Assembly (NCBI RefSeq): GCF_029853695.1
Contig: NZ_CP122537.1
Coordinates: forward strand, 2,997,501 to 3,061,500
Length of the DNA: 64,000 bases
Source of the DNA: Jannaschia sp. GRR-S6-38
GTDB lineage: Bacteria > Pseudomonadota > Alphaproteobacteria > Rhodobacterales > Rhodobacteraceae
Reading direction: 5' to 3'
Shown: piece after piece, positions 17,490-25,359 of the stretch
Layout of the letters: the number at the start of each line of letters is the position of its first letter
How positions within the stretch are numbered: the first letter of the stretch is position 1
Translations under genes and position numbers: made by a program
The notes under the pieces: model-generated
Seen by the model: only the letters and a program-made list of their open reading frames with translations
Database searches by the model: none
What the model was told of the DNA's origin: nothing

Positions 17490-17800
17490 ACCCCGCCTTA
17501 CGCTGCTAGGCGCAAGGGCTTAAAGTTTCGGTAGTTCCGACCGCTTACGCGGCCATCGCCACCGGAGCACGGTTGTCGTTGGCAACTGTACATTGTGAAC
17601 CGATAACGGTGGTATCTCACCGAGCGAAAGCTATCCCCTTTAGACGTCCGTCGATCCTGTTTCGGCCCCATGGTCCCCCAACGAGGGTGTCTGGTGGAGC
17701 CGCCGGGTACCGCCCCCGGGTCCGATCCGCTTATTACGGGCGCGTTTATCGCCATAGTCCGGTTGCCCGAACAGGATGAAAGGTAGGCGCTGCGGCCCTC
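17490..17800 (-). ncRNA. ssrA: Two-piece (permuted) transfer-messenger RNA; outer ends approximate
   Basis: Trans-translation RNA that rescues stalled ribosomes. On the minus strand the acceptor piece comes first and ends in GGCGGCTCC-A-CCA, with CCA at 17692-17694. A 22-nt spacer (17670-17691) follows, then the coding piece beginning GGGGCCGAAAC at 17669. GGGGCCG pairs with CGGCTCC (one G-U) to form the tRNA-like acceptor stem. The T-arm-like stretch GGGGGCGGTACCCGGCGG and the tag frame encoding ANDNRAPVAMAA are present. This fills the only long gap without a protein gene, between sspB and a secreted-protein gene. The right-hand 5' end and the coding-piece 3' end are estimates. Confidence 0.93.
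17545..17583 (-). other. tmRNA proteolysis-tag reading frame (ANDNRAPVAMAA)
   Basis: Twelve sense codons from GCC (resume codon, 17583-17581) to TAA (17547-17545) encode ANDNRAPVAMAA. It begins with the conserved AND(N) stretch contacted by SspB and ends with the small hydrophobic AMAA degron read by ClpX. The uncoded alanine from charged tmRNA would precede it. Confidence 0.92.
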
Positions 17801-17891
17801 GGGATCAAGATGCGACGGAGGCTGGGGCGTCTCCATGTTTTCGCCGCATCCGGTCGGCAGGTTTCGGATCGAAACGATCCGGAGCCTTCGC

Positions 17892-18722
17892 ATGAACCGT
17901 CTCGCCGCCCTTGTTCTCTGCCTCTGCGCCACGACCGCTCACGCCGGGGGCGACGCCCTTCCGCTCGATCCCGAACAGCCCGACGGGACCATCACGCTGT
18001 CGCAGGGGACGATCCTCGCGCGGGCGGACAGCCGCGCGCTGCAGCGCCTCGAATACGGGCCGGCCTGCCAGCATGTGGCGATCGAACGGCGGTGGAACAG
18101 CTGCGACGGGATCGAGGTCTTCCTGACCGGTCTGAGCGATCAGATCGAGCTGATGGCCATCCTGCAGCCGCAACGGACGGGCTGGATCGGGGACTTGACC
18201 TGGGATCCGGTCTGGGCGGCCGAACTGAAGACGATGAGCGAGATCCAGCAGGTCCGTCACGCGATCTCGATGTCCGCGCGGCACGCGGATCTCGAGATGT
18301 CGCTCGACAAGATGCTGCTGCCCTTCACCGTCGATTTCTTCAAGCCAGCCGTCTATTTCGCGATGGAGCGGACGATCAACGGCGAGGTCGAGCGCGACGC
18401 GCAGCTCTACCTGTTCGACCGCAGGGGGACCGTGCTCTTCGGGATCCGCTTCGGCCCTGCCGTGCAGACCCCGCAGGACGCCTTCGCGGCCATCAACCAT
18501 GTGCTGGGCCAATACAGTTCGGCCGAGGGCGAGGACTGGTCCGATTTCAGGCCCGGCGAGCCGGTCATGGGGCTGGGCGCGCTCGGCTTCGCCTTCAACC
18601 AGGCGGACCTGGGCTACGATCCGTCGCCGATCGACGCGGGCGGGCCCTCCGAGGAAGGGCTCGCCGCCGCCATCCTGCGGTTGGGGATGGCCATCGCGGA
18701 CGGGCTCTTCGCCGGGCCTTAG
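17892..18722 (+). CDS. Secreted protein of unknown function
   Basis: The ATG at 17892 has GGAG eight bases upstream and opens a signal peptide (MNRLAALVLCLCATTAHAGG), giving 276 residues. An upstream in-frame ATG (17835) would put charged residues before the signal and is less likely. The mature part has two cysteines in CQHVAIERRWNSC that may form a disulfide, and an alternating alpha/beta pattern. No family is recognised. It probably acts in the periplasm. The gene is divergent from ssrA and converges with DUF4345. Confidence 0.75.
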   Translation: MNRLAALVLCLCATTAHAGGDALPLDPEQPDGTITLSQGTILARADSRALQRLEYGPACQHVAIERRWNSCDGIEVFLTGLSDQIELMAILQPQRTGWIGDLTWDPVWAAELKTMSEIQQVRHAISMSARHADLEMSLDKMLLPFTVDFFKPAVYFAMERTINGEVERDAQLYLFDRRGTVLFGIRFGPAVQTPQDAFAAINHVLGQYSSAEGEDWSDFRPGEPVMGLGALGFAFNQADLGYDPSPIDAGGPSEEGLAAAILRLGMAIADGLFAGP

Positions 18723-18737
18723 GCCGGGCGCGCCCGC

Positions 18738-19091
18738 TCAGATGTTGATCGCGATGCCCAGCCCGCCGATCACCGCCTCGGCGGCGAAGAATTTCCACTT
18801 CAGCGGCGTCTGCCCGTCCACGATCAGCGACGTGAGCCGGCCCACACCGCCGCCCGCCCAGATGAAGCCCAGCATGGCGTAGCCCGCGGGGCTTCCCAGC
18901 AGCATCGCGCCGATCCCCGCCGACACGAAGAGCGCACCCGAGGCGGCGCGCGTCTCGGACGTCCCCATGGTCGAGCCGCCATCCGCCAGGTCGAGCGTCT
19001 TCATCGTGTAGCCGGGCGCCAGCCAGCCCGCCGCGCCGAAGCCGATCGAGAGCGCGGCGATGAGGATGTTGAGGATCGTGACGAGGTCCAT
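18738..19091 (-). CDS. DUF4345 family membrane protein
   Basis: Small inner-membrane protein of 117 residues with about four hydrophobic helices (near 5-25, 48-65, 70-87 and 100-115). The pattern GFGAAGWLAPGYTMKTL, GTSETRAASGALFVSAGIGAMLLG and the Gly-rich third helix are typical of DUF4345. The function is unknown. It stands alone, divergent from the TadE-like gene. Confidence 0.8.
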   Translation of the reverse strand: MDLVTILNILIAALSIGFGAAGWLAPGYTMKTLDLADGGSTMGTSETRAASGALFVSAGIGAMLLGSPAGYAMLGFIWAGGGVGRLTSLIVDGQTPLKWKFFAAEAVIGGLGIAINI

Positions 19092-19256
19092 GGCGGTGTC
19101 TCCGGACTGTTTCGATTTCGCGTCCAGTTAGACCGATCGGCGGGGCCGGCGACGCCGCAAAGCCGCGATTGCCCAAATGATGTCGCCTTTGCGCTCCGGA
19201 CTGCGACGCATTGCCGGGCGAATTTAGCTTCGTCGATGAGTCGCAAGAGTGGGCAG

Positions 19257-19637
19257 ATGAAACAATTCTTCAGCAGATGGGCACGGGACGAGACGGGCGC
19301 GATGTCCGTCGAATACTCCATCTGGATGATCGCCATGACGCTGATGCTCATGGTGTCGGCGGACACCTCCGTCCTTCTCTACAAGCACGCGCAGCTCTAC
19401 GACGTGTCCCGCGACGTGGCGCGCGCGGTGGCGACCGGGTCGCTGACCGAGGCCGAGACGCCCGCGCTTCTGGGCCGCTTCACGAGCCCCGGCGACTACA
19501 CGCTCGATGTCGTCAATGACGGGACCTACGTCACTGCGACGGTCTCGGTCGAATTCTCCGACGTTCTGATCTTCGGGCGCGCCTTCCTGACGGGGCGCAC
19601 CATGGAAGGCCGCGTCGTCATGGCCAGCGAGGTTTGA
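19257..19637 (+). CDS. TadE-like pseudopilin protein
   Basis: Probable minor pseudopilin of a Tad/Flp type system, 126 residues. The N-terminus FFSRWARDETGAMSVEYSIWMIAMTLMLMVSADTSVL has the charged leader, Gly-Ala and Glu of TadE-like proteins followed by one membrane helix; the rest is periplasmic. An alternative ATG at 19236 adds seven residues. The TadG-like gene begins four bases after the stop, so the two form an operon. No TadA, TadB, TadC, RcpA or CpaB genes are nearby, so the pair either feeds a machinery elsewhere or serves another envelope role. Confidence 0.78.
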   Translation: MKQFFSRWARDETGAMSVEYSIWMIAMTLMLMVSADTSVLLYKHAQLYDVSRDVARAVATGSLTEAETPALLGRFTSPGDYTLDVVNDGTYVTATVSVEFSDVLIFGRAFLTGRTMEGRVVMASEV

Positions 19638-19641
19638 AACC

Positions 19642-21045
19642 ATGCCCCATTCCATCCTCACCCGTTTCCTGAGCCGCGACGACGGCGCCGCGACAATCCA
19701 CGGCCTCTACTGGCTGCTGGGCATGTTGGTAATCGGCGGGATCGCAGTGGACGGGGCCAATAGCTGGCGCGTCAAGAACCAGGTCCGTTCGGCCACCGAT
19801 GCCGCCGCGCTGGCGGCGGCGCAGCGCCTCGACGACGTGCCTGCGGCACGTGCGGCCGCGGTGCAGATCGGCGGGATGAACCTCGACTCCGGCATGCACG
19901 GCTCGGTCATCAACGCGACCGACGTGTCCTTCGGCCATTTCGACTCCGACAGCGGCTTCTTCGTCATCGACGAGGTCAGCCCGACTGCCGTGAAGGTGGA
20001 CGGTCAGCGAAGCGTGGCGCGGGGCAACCCGATCCGCATGGCGCTGCTGGGCATGGTCGGCCAGGACGACATGGATCTGAACACCTTCTCCATCGCCGAG
20101 GCGATCGCGCCGCCCACGGCCGTGCCCTCGCCCCTGCACACCTGCGGCAACATCACGGTGATCTCGGAAGGCTTTTCCGAGCTGGTCGGAAACGCCGAGC
20201 TGGTGGGCCCGGTCTGCCTGCACGGCACCACCGGCGCCTCGGCCAGCAACAACAACCTGATCGCGAGCGGGGCGAAGGTCTCGGCCCCGAGCCTCGACAG
20301 CATTTCGATCACGACGCTGCGCGGCGGCTCCGACCCGCTGGAGGAGATCAAGGTCGAGGCGCATATGGACACCGAGATCCTGCCGGTCATCGCGCAGACC
20401 TTCGTGGACACCTGGTCGACCCTCTGGGCGATGCCGGACGGCGCGACCTACCAGGGCCCGCTGATCCCGGCGAGCATCTCGTCGACGGGCGGGCCGATGA
20501 CGATCCGCAAGGTCGACGATTGGTGGTGGCAGGTGAAGAAGCAAAGCGAGATCGCGCCGAACACCATCTACCTCGTCAATCACGGCATGAAGGTGAAGAA
20601 CGGCATCGACCTGAGCAACGTCGCCTTCATCGTCCGCGGCACGATGCAGATGGGCGGCAGCAATTCCGACATCCGGACGATCTACGCGCTGGCCGAACAG
20701 GCCGTGGACGTGATGGGCAGCTCGACCATCGGTGCGCCGGGCTTCTGCAGCACGGGCGCCTTCGACAGCTACATCCTCTCGCCAGTCTCGGTGAAATGGC
20801 GCGGCAGCGCCAATCTCAACGGCGTGGTCACCGCCTCGCCGGTGATGGACACGACAGGCGATCTGCAGGTCGATGGCGGGCTCTATCTGGAGGCCGGAAA
20901 CGACATCAAGATCCGCGGATCGAACAATATGACCGTCTGCCCCGACCCGCTGCAGACCCACTTTCCGATCCCCCAGCCCTACGAGCTGACCGAGGATCCC
21001 TCGGGCCCGGTCGCGGGGCTGACGCCGGCGCGCCTGCTTCGCTGA
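19642..21045 (+). CDS. TadG-like Tad pilus assembly protein
   Basis: Membrane-anchored protein of 467 residues. The start RFLSRDDGAATIHGLYWLLGMLVIGGIAVDGANSWRVKNQVRSATDAAALAAAQ is the classic TadG/TadE-like anchor with a DAAALAAA helix. The large periplasmic part (about 150-450) is rich in Ser, Asn and Gly beta-strand stretches (for example LIASGAKVSAPSLDSISITTL and IRGSNNMTVCPD) and resembles a beta-helix or adhesin-like fold rather than the usual von Willebrand domain. Four cysteines are spread through it. It follows the TadE-like gene and ends before a strong hairpin terminator. Confidence 0.75.
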   Translation: MPHSILTRFLSRDDGAATIHGLYWLLGMLVIGGIAVDGANSWRVKNQVRSATDAAALAAAQRLDDVPAARAAAVQIGGMNLDSGMHGSVINATDVSFGHFDSDSGFFVIDEVSPTAVKVDGQRSVARGNPIRMALLGMVGQDDMDLNTFSIAEAIAPPTAVPSPLHTCGNITVISEGFSELVGNAELVGPVCLHGTTGASASNNNLIASGAKVSAPSLDSISITTLRGGSDPLEEIKVEAHMDTEILPVIAQTFVDTWSTLWAMPDGATYQGPLIPASISSTGGPMTIRKVDDWWWQVKKQSEIAPNTIYLVNHGMKVKNGIDLSNVAFIVRGTMQMGGSNSDIRTIYALAEQAVDVMGSSTIGAPGFCSTGAFDSYILSPVSVKWRGSANLNGVVTASPVMDTTGDLQVDGGLYLEAGNDIKIRGSNNMTVCPDPLQTHFPIPQPYELTEDPSGPVAGLTPARLLR

Positions 21046-21068
21046 CGCGGCGCGACGCGCAAAGTAAG

Positions 21069-21099
21069 GCCCCCGCCGGTTCGCGCCGGCGGGGGCTTT
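21069..21099 (+). terminator. Rho-independent terminator after the TadG-like gene
   Basis: An 11-bp perfect stem, GCCCCCGCCGG (21069-21079) with CCGGCGGGGGC (21086-21096), closes a 6-nt TTCGCG loop and is followed by TTTGCGTTT. It lies between convergent genes and may also act, less efficiently, on the solute-binding-protein transcript from the other side. Confidence 0.85.
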
Positions 21100-21132
21100 G
21101 CGTTTCATCAGTTGCGCCCCGGCGGGCGCGGG

Positions 21133-22167
21133 TCAGAAGCCGGCCTTGATGCGCTCGAACTCTTCGGCCTGCTTCTGGCGCAGCTCGCCATCCATCGGCA
21201 ATTGCGCGAGGACCGGCGCGTCGATCTGGCCGAGCCCCGAGGCGGTCAGCGCCTCCTCGCCCTGGTCGGCCATCGCCACCGCGTTCGCCTGGCCGTAGCC
21301 CGAGTCGAGTAGCGGCTGCGTCGCGCTCGCGTCGAGCATGGCGTTCACGTAGTCATAGGCGGCATCCTCGGAGCCCGGACCCTCGGCCATGTTCACGTAG
21401 CCGCAGAGCCACAGCGACGAGCCTTCCGCCGCCTCGCGCTGGAAGCCGATGGGGAAGCCCTCCTCGACCATGGTCGGCAGCGTCTCGTTCCACGCCCAGC
21501 TCACCAGCACCTCGCCCGAGGCCAGAAGCTGCGACAGCTCGCCCGGATCGACCCAATAGGTCCGCAGGTTCGGATGCACCTGCCGCAGCCAGTCCGAGGC
21601 GGCCTGGAACTGCGCCTCGGTGGCGTCCTGCCAGTTGGTCGTGCCGGTCGCGAGATAGGCCAGCGCGTAGGCGTCGTCCACGTTGTCCGGGATCGCCATG
21701 CGGCCCTGGTATTTCGGGTCCAGGAACACGTCGAGCGAGGCCACGTCCTCGGCGGGCACCTCCTCGGAATTGTAGGCGATGGCGGTGGAGCCGTAATCGA
21801 TGGGCAGGAAATAGACCTCGCCTTCGCCCGCGACCTGCTGGCCGGTCAGGTCGGTGTTGAGGTTTTCCCAATTCGCGATGCGCGCGGTGTCCCAGGGCTC
21901 CAGCAGGCCGGATTCGACGAATTTCGGCACGCTGCCCGCGCAGATATGGGTCACGTCCGACCGGAAGCCGGAGGAGAGCTTCTGGAAGGCCTCCTCCTCG
22001 TCGCCGAAGAAGGCGAATTCCGGCGAGCCGCCGCGCGCCGCGACATAGGTGGAATGGAAGGCGGGATCCTCGAATCCCGCGTAGTCGAAGACGGTCAGGT
22101 CCTGCGCGGCGGCAGGCAGCGCGAACAGCGCTGCGGTGCCGGCCCAGAGGGCGGTCTTGATGGTCAT
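21133..22167 (-). CDS. ABC transporter substrate-binding protein (PotD-like)
   Basis: Periplasmic binding protein of 344 residues. The ATG at 22167 follows GGGAG and opens a signal peptide ending PAAAQ. The mature protein has the family pattern LTVFDYAGFEDPAF..., FLPIDYGSTAIAYNSEEV, and GEVLVSWAWNETLPTMVEEGFPIGF, as in spermidine/putrescine-type extracellular solute-binding proteins. No permease or ATPase gene adjoins it; the Ynj-type transporter 27 kb away has its own binding protein. It is therefore an orphan component, and its ligand (polyamine or other cation) is only a guess. Confidence 0.85.
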   Translation of the reverse strand: MTIKTALWAGTAALFALPAAAQDLTVFDYAGFEDPAFHSTYVAARGGSPEFAFFGDEEEAFQKLSSGFRSDVTHICAGSVPKFVESGLLEPWDTARIANWENLNTDLTGQQVAGEGEVYFLPIDYGSTAIAYNSEEVPAEDVASLDVFLDPKYQGRMAIPDNVDDAYALAYLATGTTNWQDATEAQFQAASDWLRQVHPNLRTYWVDPGELSQLLASGEVLVSWAWNETLPTMVEEGFPIGFQREAAEGSSLWLCGYVNMAEGPGSEDAAYDYVNAMLDASATQPLLDSGYGQANAVAMADQGEEALTASGLGQIDAPVLAQLPMDGELRQKQAEEFERIKAGF

Positions 22168-22370
22168 GGTGAACTCCCGTGTTGGATCGTTTCTTGGCGC
22201 GGAAGCTAGGAGCAGTCGCGTCGGGCGGCAAGCGGGGTCGCGCGCGGCCGGAACTCGTCGTCCGAGGGCCCGCGATCCGGGGCCGCGGCATGGCGTCCGG
22301 ACGGATTGCCCCGCGCGCGAAATCCTGACAGTGCTGTTTTCCGGATCGACCGGGAGCCTGGGGAGGTGCG

Positions 22371-23081
22371 GTGAGGCATCTGTCACGCATGACCGCGCCG
22401 CATTGGCTGGCGCTCTATGCCGGGCTGATCGCGGCCTGGACGGGCGTCTGGGCGATCTCGACCCCGGTGGATTGGGGCCACGCCCTGCGCGACCTCTGCC
22501 TGACCGCGCCCGAGGCGGCGGGGCTGCCGGGCCTCGCGGCGATGTGGCTGCTGATGTCGGCGGCGATGATGCTGCCCACCGCGCTTCCGGCCTTCGCCAC
22601 CCATGACGAGGTCGCCGATGCCCACGGCACCGGGGGCGGCGTCGCGCTTGTCGCGGGCTACGCCGCGGTTTGGGTCGGCTTCGCGCTGGCCGCGGCCGCG
22701 CTGCAGCTGGCGCTCGCGCGGGCGGGCGGTCTGGCGCATCCGGCGTTGGCGCCGGCGCTCCTGGTGCTGGCGGCGGGCTACCAAGTCTCGACGCTCAAGG
22801 AAGCCTGCCTCAGCAAGTGCCGCCGGCCGCTGACCTTCTTCATGTCGCATTGGGCCGAGGGGCCTTGGCGCATGGGCCTGCGCCTGGGCGCGACCTGCCT
22901 GGGCTGCTGCTGGGCGCTGATGGCGCTGGGGCTGATCGGCGGCGCGATGTCGCTGGGCTTCATGGCGCTGGCCACGCTGCTGATGACGGCCGAAAAATTG
23001 TCCCGCGGGGTCCTCGTGCCCCGCGCCATCGCGCTCGGCTGTCTGGCCGGGGCGGGTTACCTGACCGGAGGAATCCTATGA
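22371..23081 (+). CDS. DUF2182 integral membrane protein
   Basis: Predicted metal-binding membrane protein, 236 residues with about six helices. The family signature is present near the middle (STLKEACLSKCRRPLTFFMSHW), followed by LGATCLGCCWALM in the next helix; these cysteines are candidate metal ligands. The GTG at 22371 follows GGGAGG; the ATG at 22389 is an alternative. The stop overlaps the DUF1326 start (ATGA). DUF2182 and DUF1326 are habitual partners, so they probably act together on a metal or thiol substrate at the membrane. Confidence 0.85.
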   Translation: MRHLSRMTAPHWLALYAGLIAAWTGVWAISTPVDWGHALRDLCLTAPEAAGLPGLAAMWLLMSAAMMLPTALPAFATHDEVADAHGTGGGVALVAGYAAVWVGFALAAAALQLALARAGGLAHPALAPALLVLAAGYQVSTLKEACLSKCRRPLTFFMSHWAEGPWRMGLRLGATCLGCCWALMALGLIGGAMSLGFMALATLLMTAEKLSRGVLVPRAIALGCLAGAGYLTGGIL

Positions 23082-23761
23082 ACGTGAAGATCCCCGCCCC
23101 CGTGGTGTCCAGCCGCATGTCGCCCGCCGCCGGCGGGGGGCGCACGCCCTGGGCCATCAAGGGCGAGCTGATCCTGAACTGCAACTGCACGGTCTTCTGC
23201 CCCTGCGTGGTCTCACTGGGCAAGCACGCGCCGACCGAGGGCTATTGCCAGGCCTGGTCGGGGATCCGCATCGACGAGGGGCATTACGGCGACAGCGACC
23301 TGTCGGGGCTGAACGTGGGCCTTCTGCTCGAGATCCCGGGCCTGATGGCGCGTGGCAACTGGAAGGCCGCGGCCTTCATCGACGACCGCGCCGACCAGGC
23401 CGGATATCTGGGCCTGATCGAGATCTTCTCGGGCCGCGCCAAGGGCACGACGGGGCTGTTCAAGCTGCTCGTCTCGGAGTTCCTGGGTGCCGAGCGCGCC
23501 AAGATCACCTACGAGAACGAGGGCAAGACCCGCCGCCTGATGGTCGGCAAGAAGATCCAGGGCGAGATCGTGCCGGTGCAGGGCAAGGACCCCGAGAAGG
23601 ACATCGTGGCCACCAATACCGAATACTGGATGGGCGCCGATATCACCGTCGCCACCGCCACCAAGGGCCGCGTCCGCGCCTTCGGCCGGGTCTGGGATTT
23701 CGAGGGCCGATCCGCCGAGATCTGCCAGATCGACTGGTCCGGGCCCGAGGTGCCGAAATGA
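23078..23761 (+). CDS. DUF1326 family protein
   Basis: Soluble protein of 227 residues of the DUF1326 family. After a 25-residue variable N-terminus it shows the cysteine cluster ELILNCNCTVFCPC (CxCxxxCxC, about residues 33-43), then GYCQAW, and repeated beta-strand stretches to the end. The cluster suggests metal binding. The start overlaps the DUF2182 stop and the end overlaps the DinB start, both as ATGA, so the three proteins are made in coupled fashion. The biochemical role is unknown. Confidence 0.87.
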   Translation: MNVKIPAPVVSSRMSPAAGGGRTPWAIKGELILNCNCTVFCPCVVSLGKHAPTEGYCQAWSGIRIDEGHYGDSDLSGLNVGLLLEIPGLMARGNWKAAAFIDDRADQAGYLGLIEIFSGRAKGTTGLFKLLVSEFLGAERAKITYENEGKTRRLMVGKKIQGEIVPVQGKDPEKDIVATNTEYWMGADITVATATKGRVRAFGRVWDFEGRSAEICQIDWSGPEVPK

Positions 23762-24270
23762 GCGCAGCGCCGATCACGCCCGACTGGGTGCGGATGATGG
23801 CGGGCTACAACGCCTGGCAGAACGGCTGGATGGCCGAGGCGATGGCGGGCCTGCCCGAGGGCGAGGCCAAGCGTGACCGGGGCGCGTTCTTCGGCTCGAT
23901 CCTCGGGACGGCGAACCATGTGCTCTGGGGCGACCGGGTCTGGATGTCGCGGCTCTCGGACGGTGCCATGCCCGAGATTTACACGGACGGCGGGACCGGG
24001 ATGACCGCGAATGTGGGCGAATGGGCGTCCGCGCGGCGCGAGACGGATGCGGCGATCCGGGCCTGGGCCGAGGCGATGACCGACTGCACGGGCGAGGTCG
24101 CCTGGTGGTCGGGCGTTCTGGGCCGCGAGGTCACGAAGCCCAAGCCCGTGCTTTACACGCATTTCTTCAATCACCAGACGCATCACCGCGGGCAGAATCA
24201 CGCGATGCTGACCGCGGCGGGCGCTGCGACCGAGGCCACCGACCTCATCTTCATGCCGGAGGACGCGTGA
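23758..24270 (+). CDS. DinB family protein
   Basis: Four-helix-bundle protein of the DinB/YfiT-like metal-dependent superfamily, 170 residues. The likely metal histidines are in LGTANHVLWGD (about residue 54) and in FFNHQTHHRGQNHAML (about 137-145), the hallmark HxxxHRGQ-type element. Members include thiol-dependent transferases and damage-inducible proteins of unclear function. It sits between DUF1326 and the DMSP demethylase with 4-nt overlaps on both sides, so a role in the same process is plausible. Confidence 0.88.
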   Translation: MSAAPITPDWVRMMAGYNAWQNGWMAEAMAGLPEGEAKRDRGAFFGSILGTANHVLWGDRVWMSRLSDGAMPEIYTDGGTGMTANVGEWASARRETDAAIRAWAEAMTDCTGEVAWWSGVLGREVTKPKPVLYTHFFNHQTHHRGQNHAMLTAAGAATEATDLIFMPEDA

Positions 24271-25346
24271 CGGCGCTCGCCCGATCCAACCGTGTCCGCC
24301 GCACCTGGTGGACCGATGCCGTCGACCGGGCCGGGTGCACGGCCTACACGGTCTACAACCGGATGATGCTGCCGGCCGCCTTCGCCGGCACGGATGTGGA
24401 CGCGGCGCATCTCAAGCGCGCGGTGCAGGTCTGGGACGTGGCCTGCGAACGTCAGGTCGAGATCACCGGCCCCGATGCCGACACCCTGATGCAGCGCCTG
24501 ACCCCGCGCGACCTGTCGCAGCTTCAGCTGGACCAATGCGCCTACGTGCCGATCTGCAATCACGACGGGGGCATGCTGAACGACCCCGTCGCGCTGAAGC
24601 CGCGGCCCGACACCTGGTGGGTCAGCGTGGCCGATGGCGAGCTGCGCCTCTGGATCGAGGGCATGGCCGAGGCGGGCGGCTACGGCGTGCAGGTCTTCGA
24701 GGCCGACGTGCAGCCGCTGGCCGTGCAGGGCCCGCTGGCCGACGAGCTGGCGGGGCGGGTCTTCGGCGAGGCGGTGCGCAAGTTGCGCTTCTTCCGTTAC
24801 GGGCGCTTCGCCTTCAACGGCACCGAGATGATCGTCAGCCGCACGGGCTATTCCAAGCAGGGCGGGTTCGAGATCTATGTCGAGCGGCAGGCCGACGCCA
24901 TGCCGCTCTGGGATGCGCTGTTCGAGGCGGGGCGCGACCTCGACGTGCGCGCGGGCTGTCCGAACCTGGTCGAGCGCATCGAGGGCGGCATGCTCAGCTA
25001 CGGCAACGACATGACCGATCTGGACACGCCCTTCGAGGTGGGTTTGGACAAATACGTGCAGGTGTATGATTGCATCGGCGGACCCGCCTTGCGCGACCAC
25101 GTGTCGAACCGGCGCCTGATGGCGGTCGAGATGGCCGGCCCGGTGCCGTCTTGCGACCGGCTCTGGCCGATCATGCTGGGCGACACGCGGATCGGGGTCG
25201 TCACCTCGGCGGCCTGGTCGCTGGAGTTCGGCTGCGGCGTGGCCATCGGCATGGTGGACCGCCGCTGGAACGCGGGCGAGACCGTTGAGGTGCGCACGCA
25301 GGACGGCCCGCGCAAGGCGGTGTTGCGAGAGAAATTCTGGAGATGA
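24267..25346 (+). CDS. dmdA: DMSP demethylase-like aminomethyltransferase
   Basis: GcvT-fold, tetrahydrofolate-dependent methyltransferase of 359 residues that I assign to DmdA, which moves a methyl group from dimethylsulfoniopropionate to THF and leaves methylmercaptopropionate. The start is GTG 24267, overlapping the DinB stop (GTGA). The N-terminus SNRVRRTWWTDAVDRAGCTAYTVYNRMMLP and blocks VQVWDVACERQVEITGPDA, LTPRDL, YVPICNHDGGMLNDPVALK, SRTGYSKQGGFEIYVE and GGMLSYGNDMTDLDTPFEVGLDKY follow DmdA more closely than glycine-cleavage GcvT. acuI follows 13 bp later, the classic roseobacter dmdA-acuI order. A related GcvT-type demethylase cannot be fully excluded. Confidence 0.85.
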   Translation: MTALARSNRVRRTWWTDAVDRAGCTAYTVYNRMMLPAAFAGTDVDAAHLKRAVQVWDVACERQVEITGPDADTLMQRLTPRDLSQLQLDQCAYVPICNHDGGMLNDPVALKPRPDTWWVSVADGELRLWIEGMAEAGGYGVQVFEADVQPLAVQGPLADELAGRVFGEAVRKLRFFRYGRFAFNGTEMIVSRTGYSKQGGFEIYVERQADAMPLWDALFEAGRDLDVRAGCPNLVERIEGGMLSYGNDMTDLDTPFEVGLDKYVQVYDCIGGPALRDHVSNRRLMAVEMAGPVPSCDRLWPIMLGDTRIGVVTSAAWSLEFGCGVAIGMVDRRWNAGETVEVRTQDGPRKAVLREKFWR

Positions 25347-25359
25347 GGGGGATTGCGAG

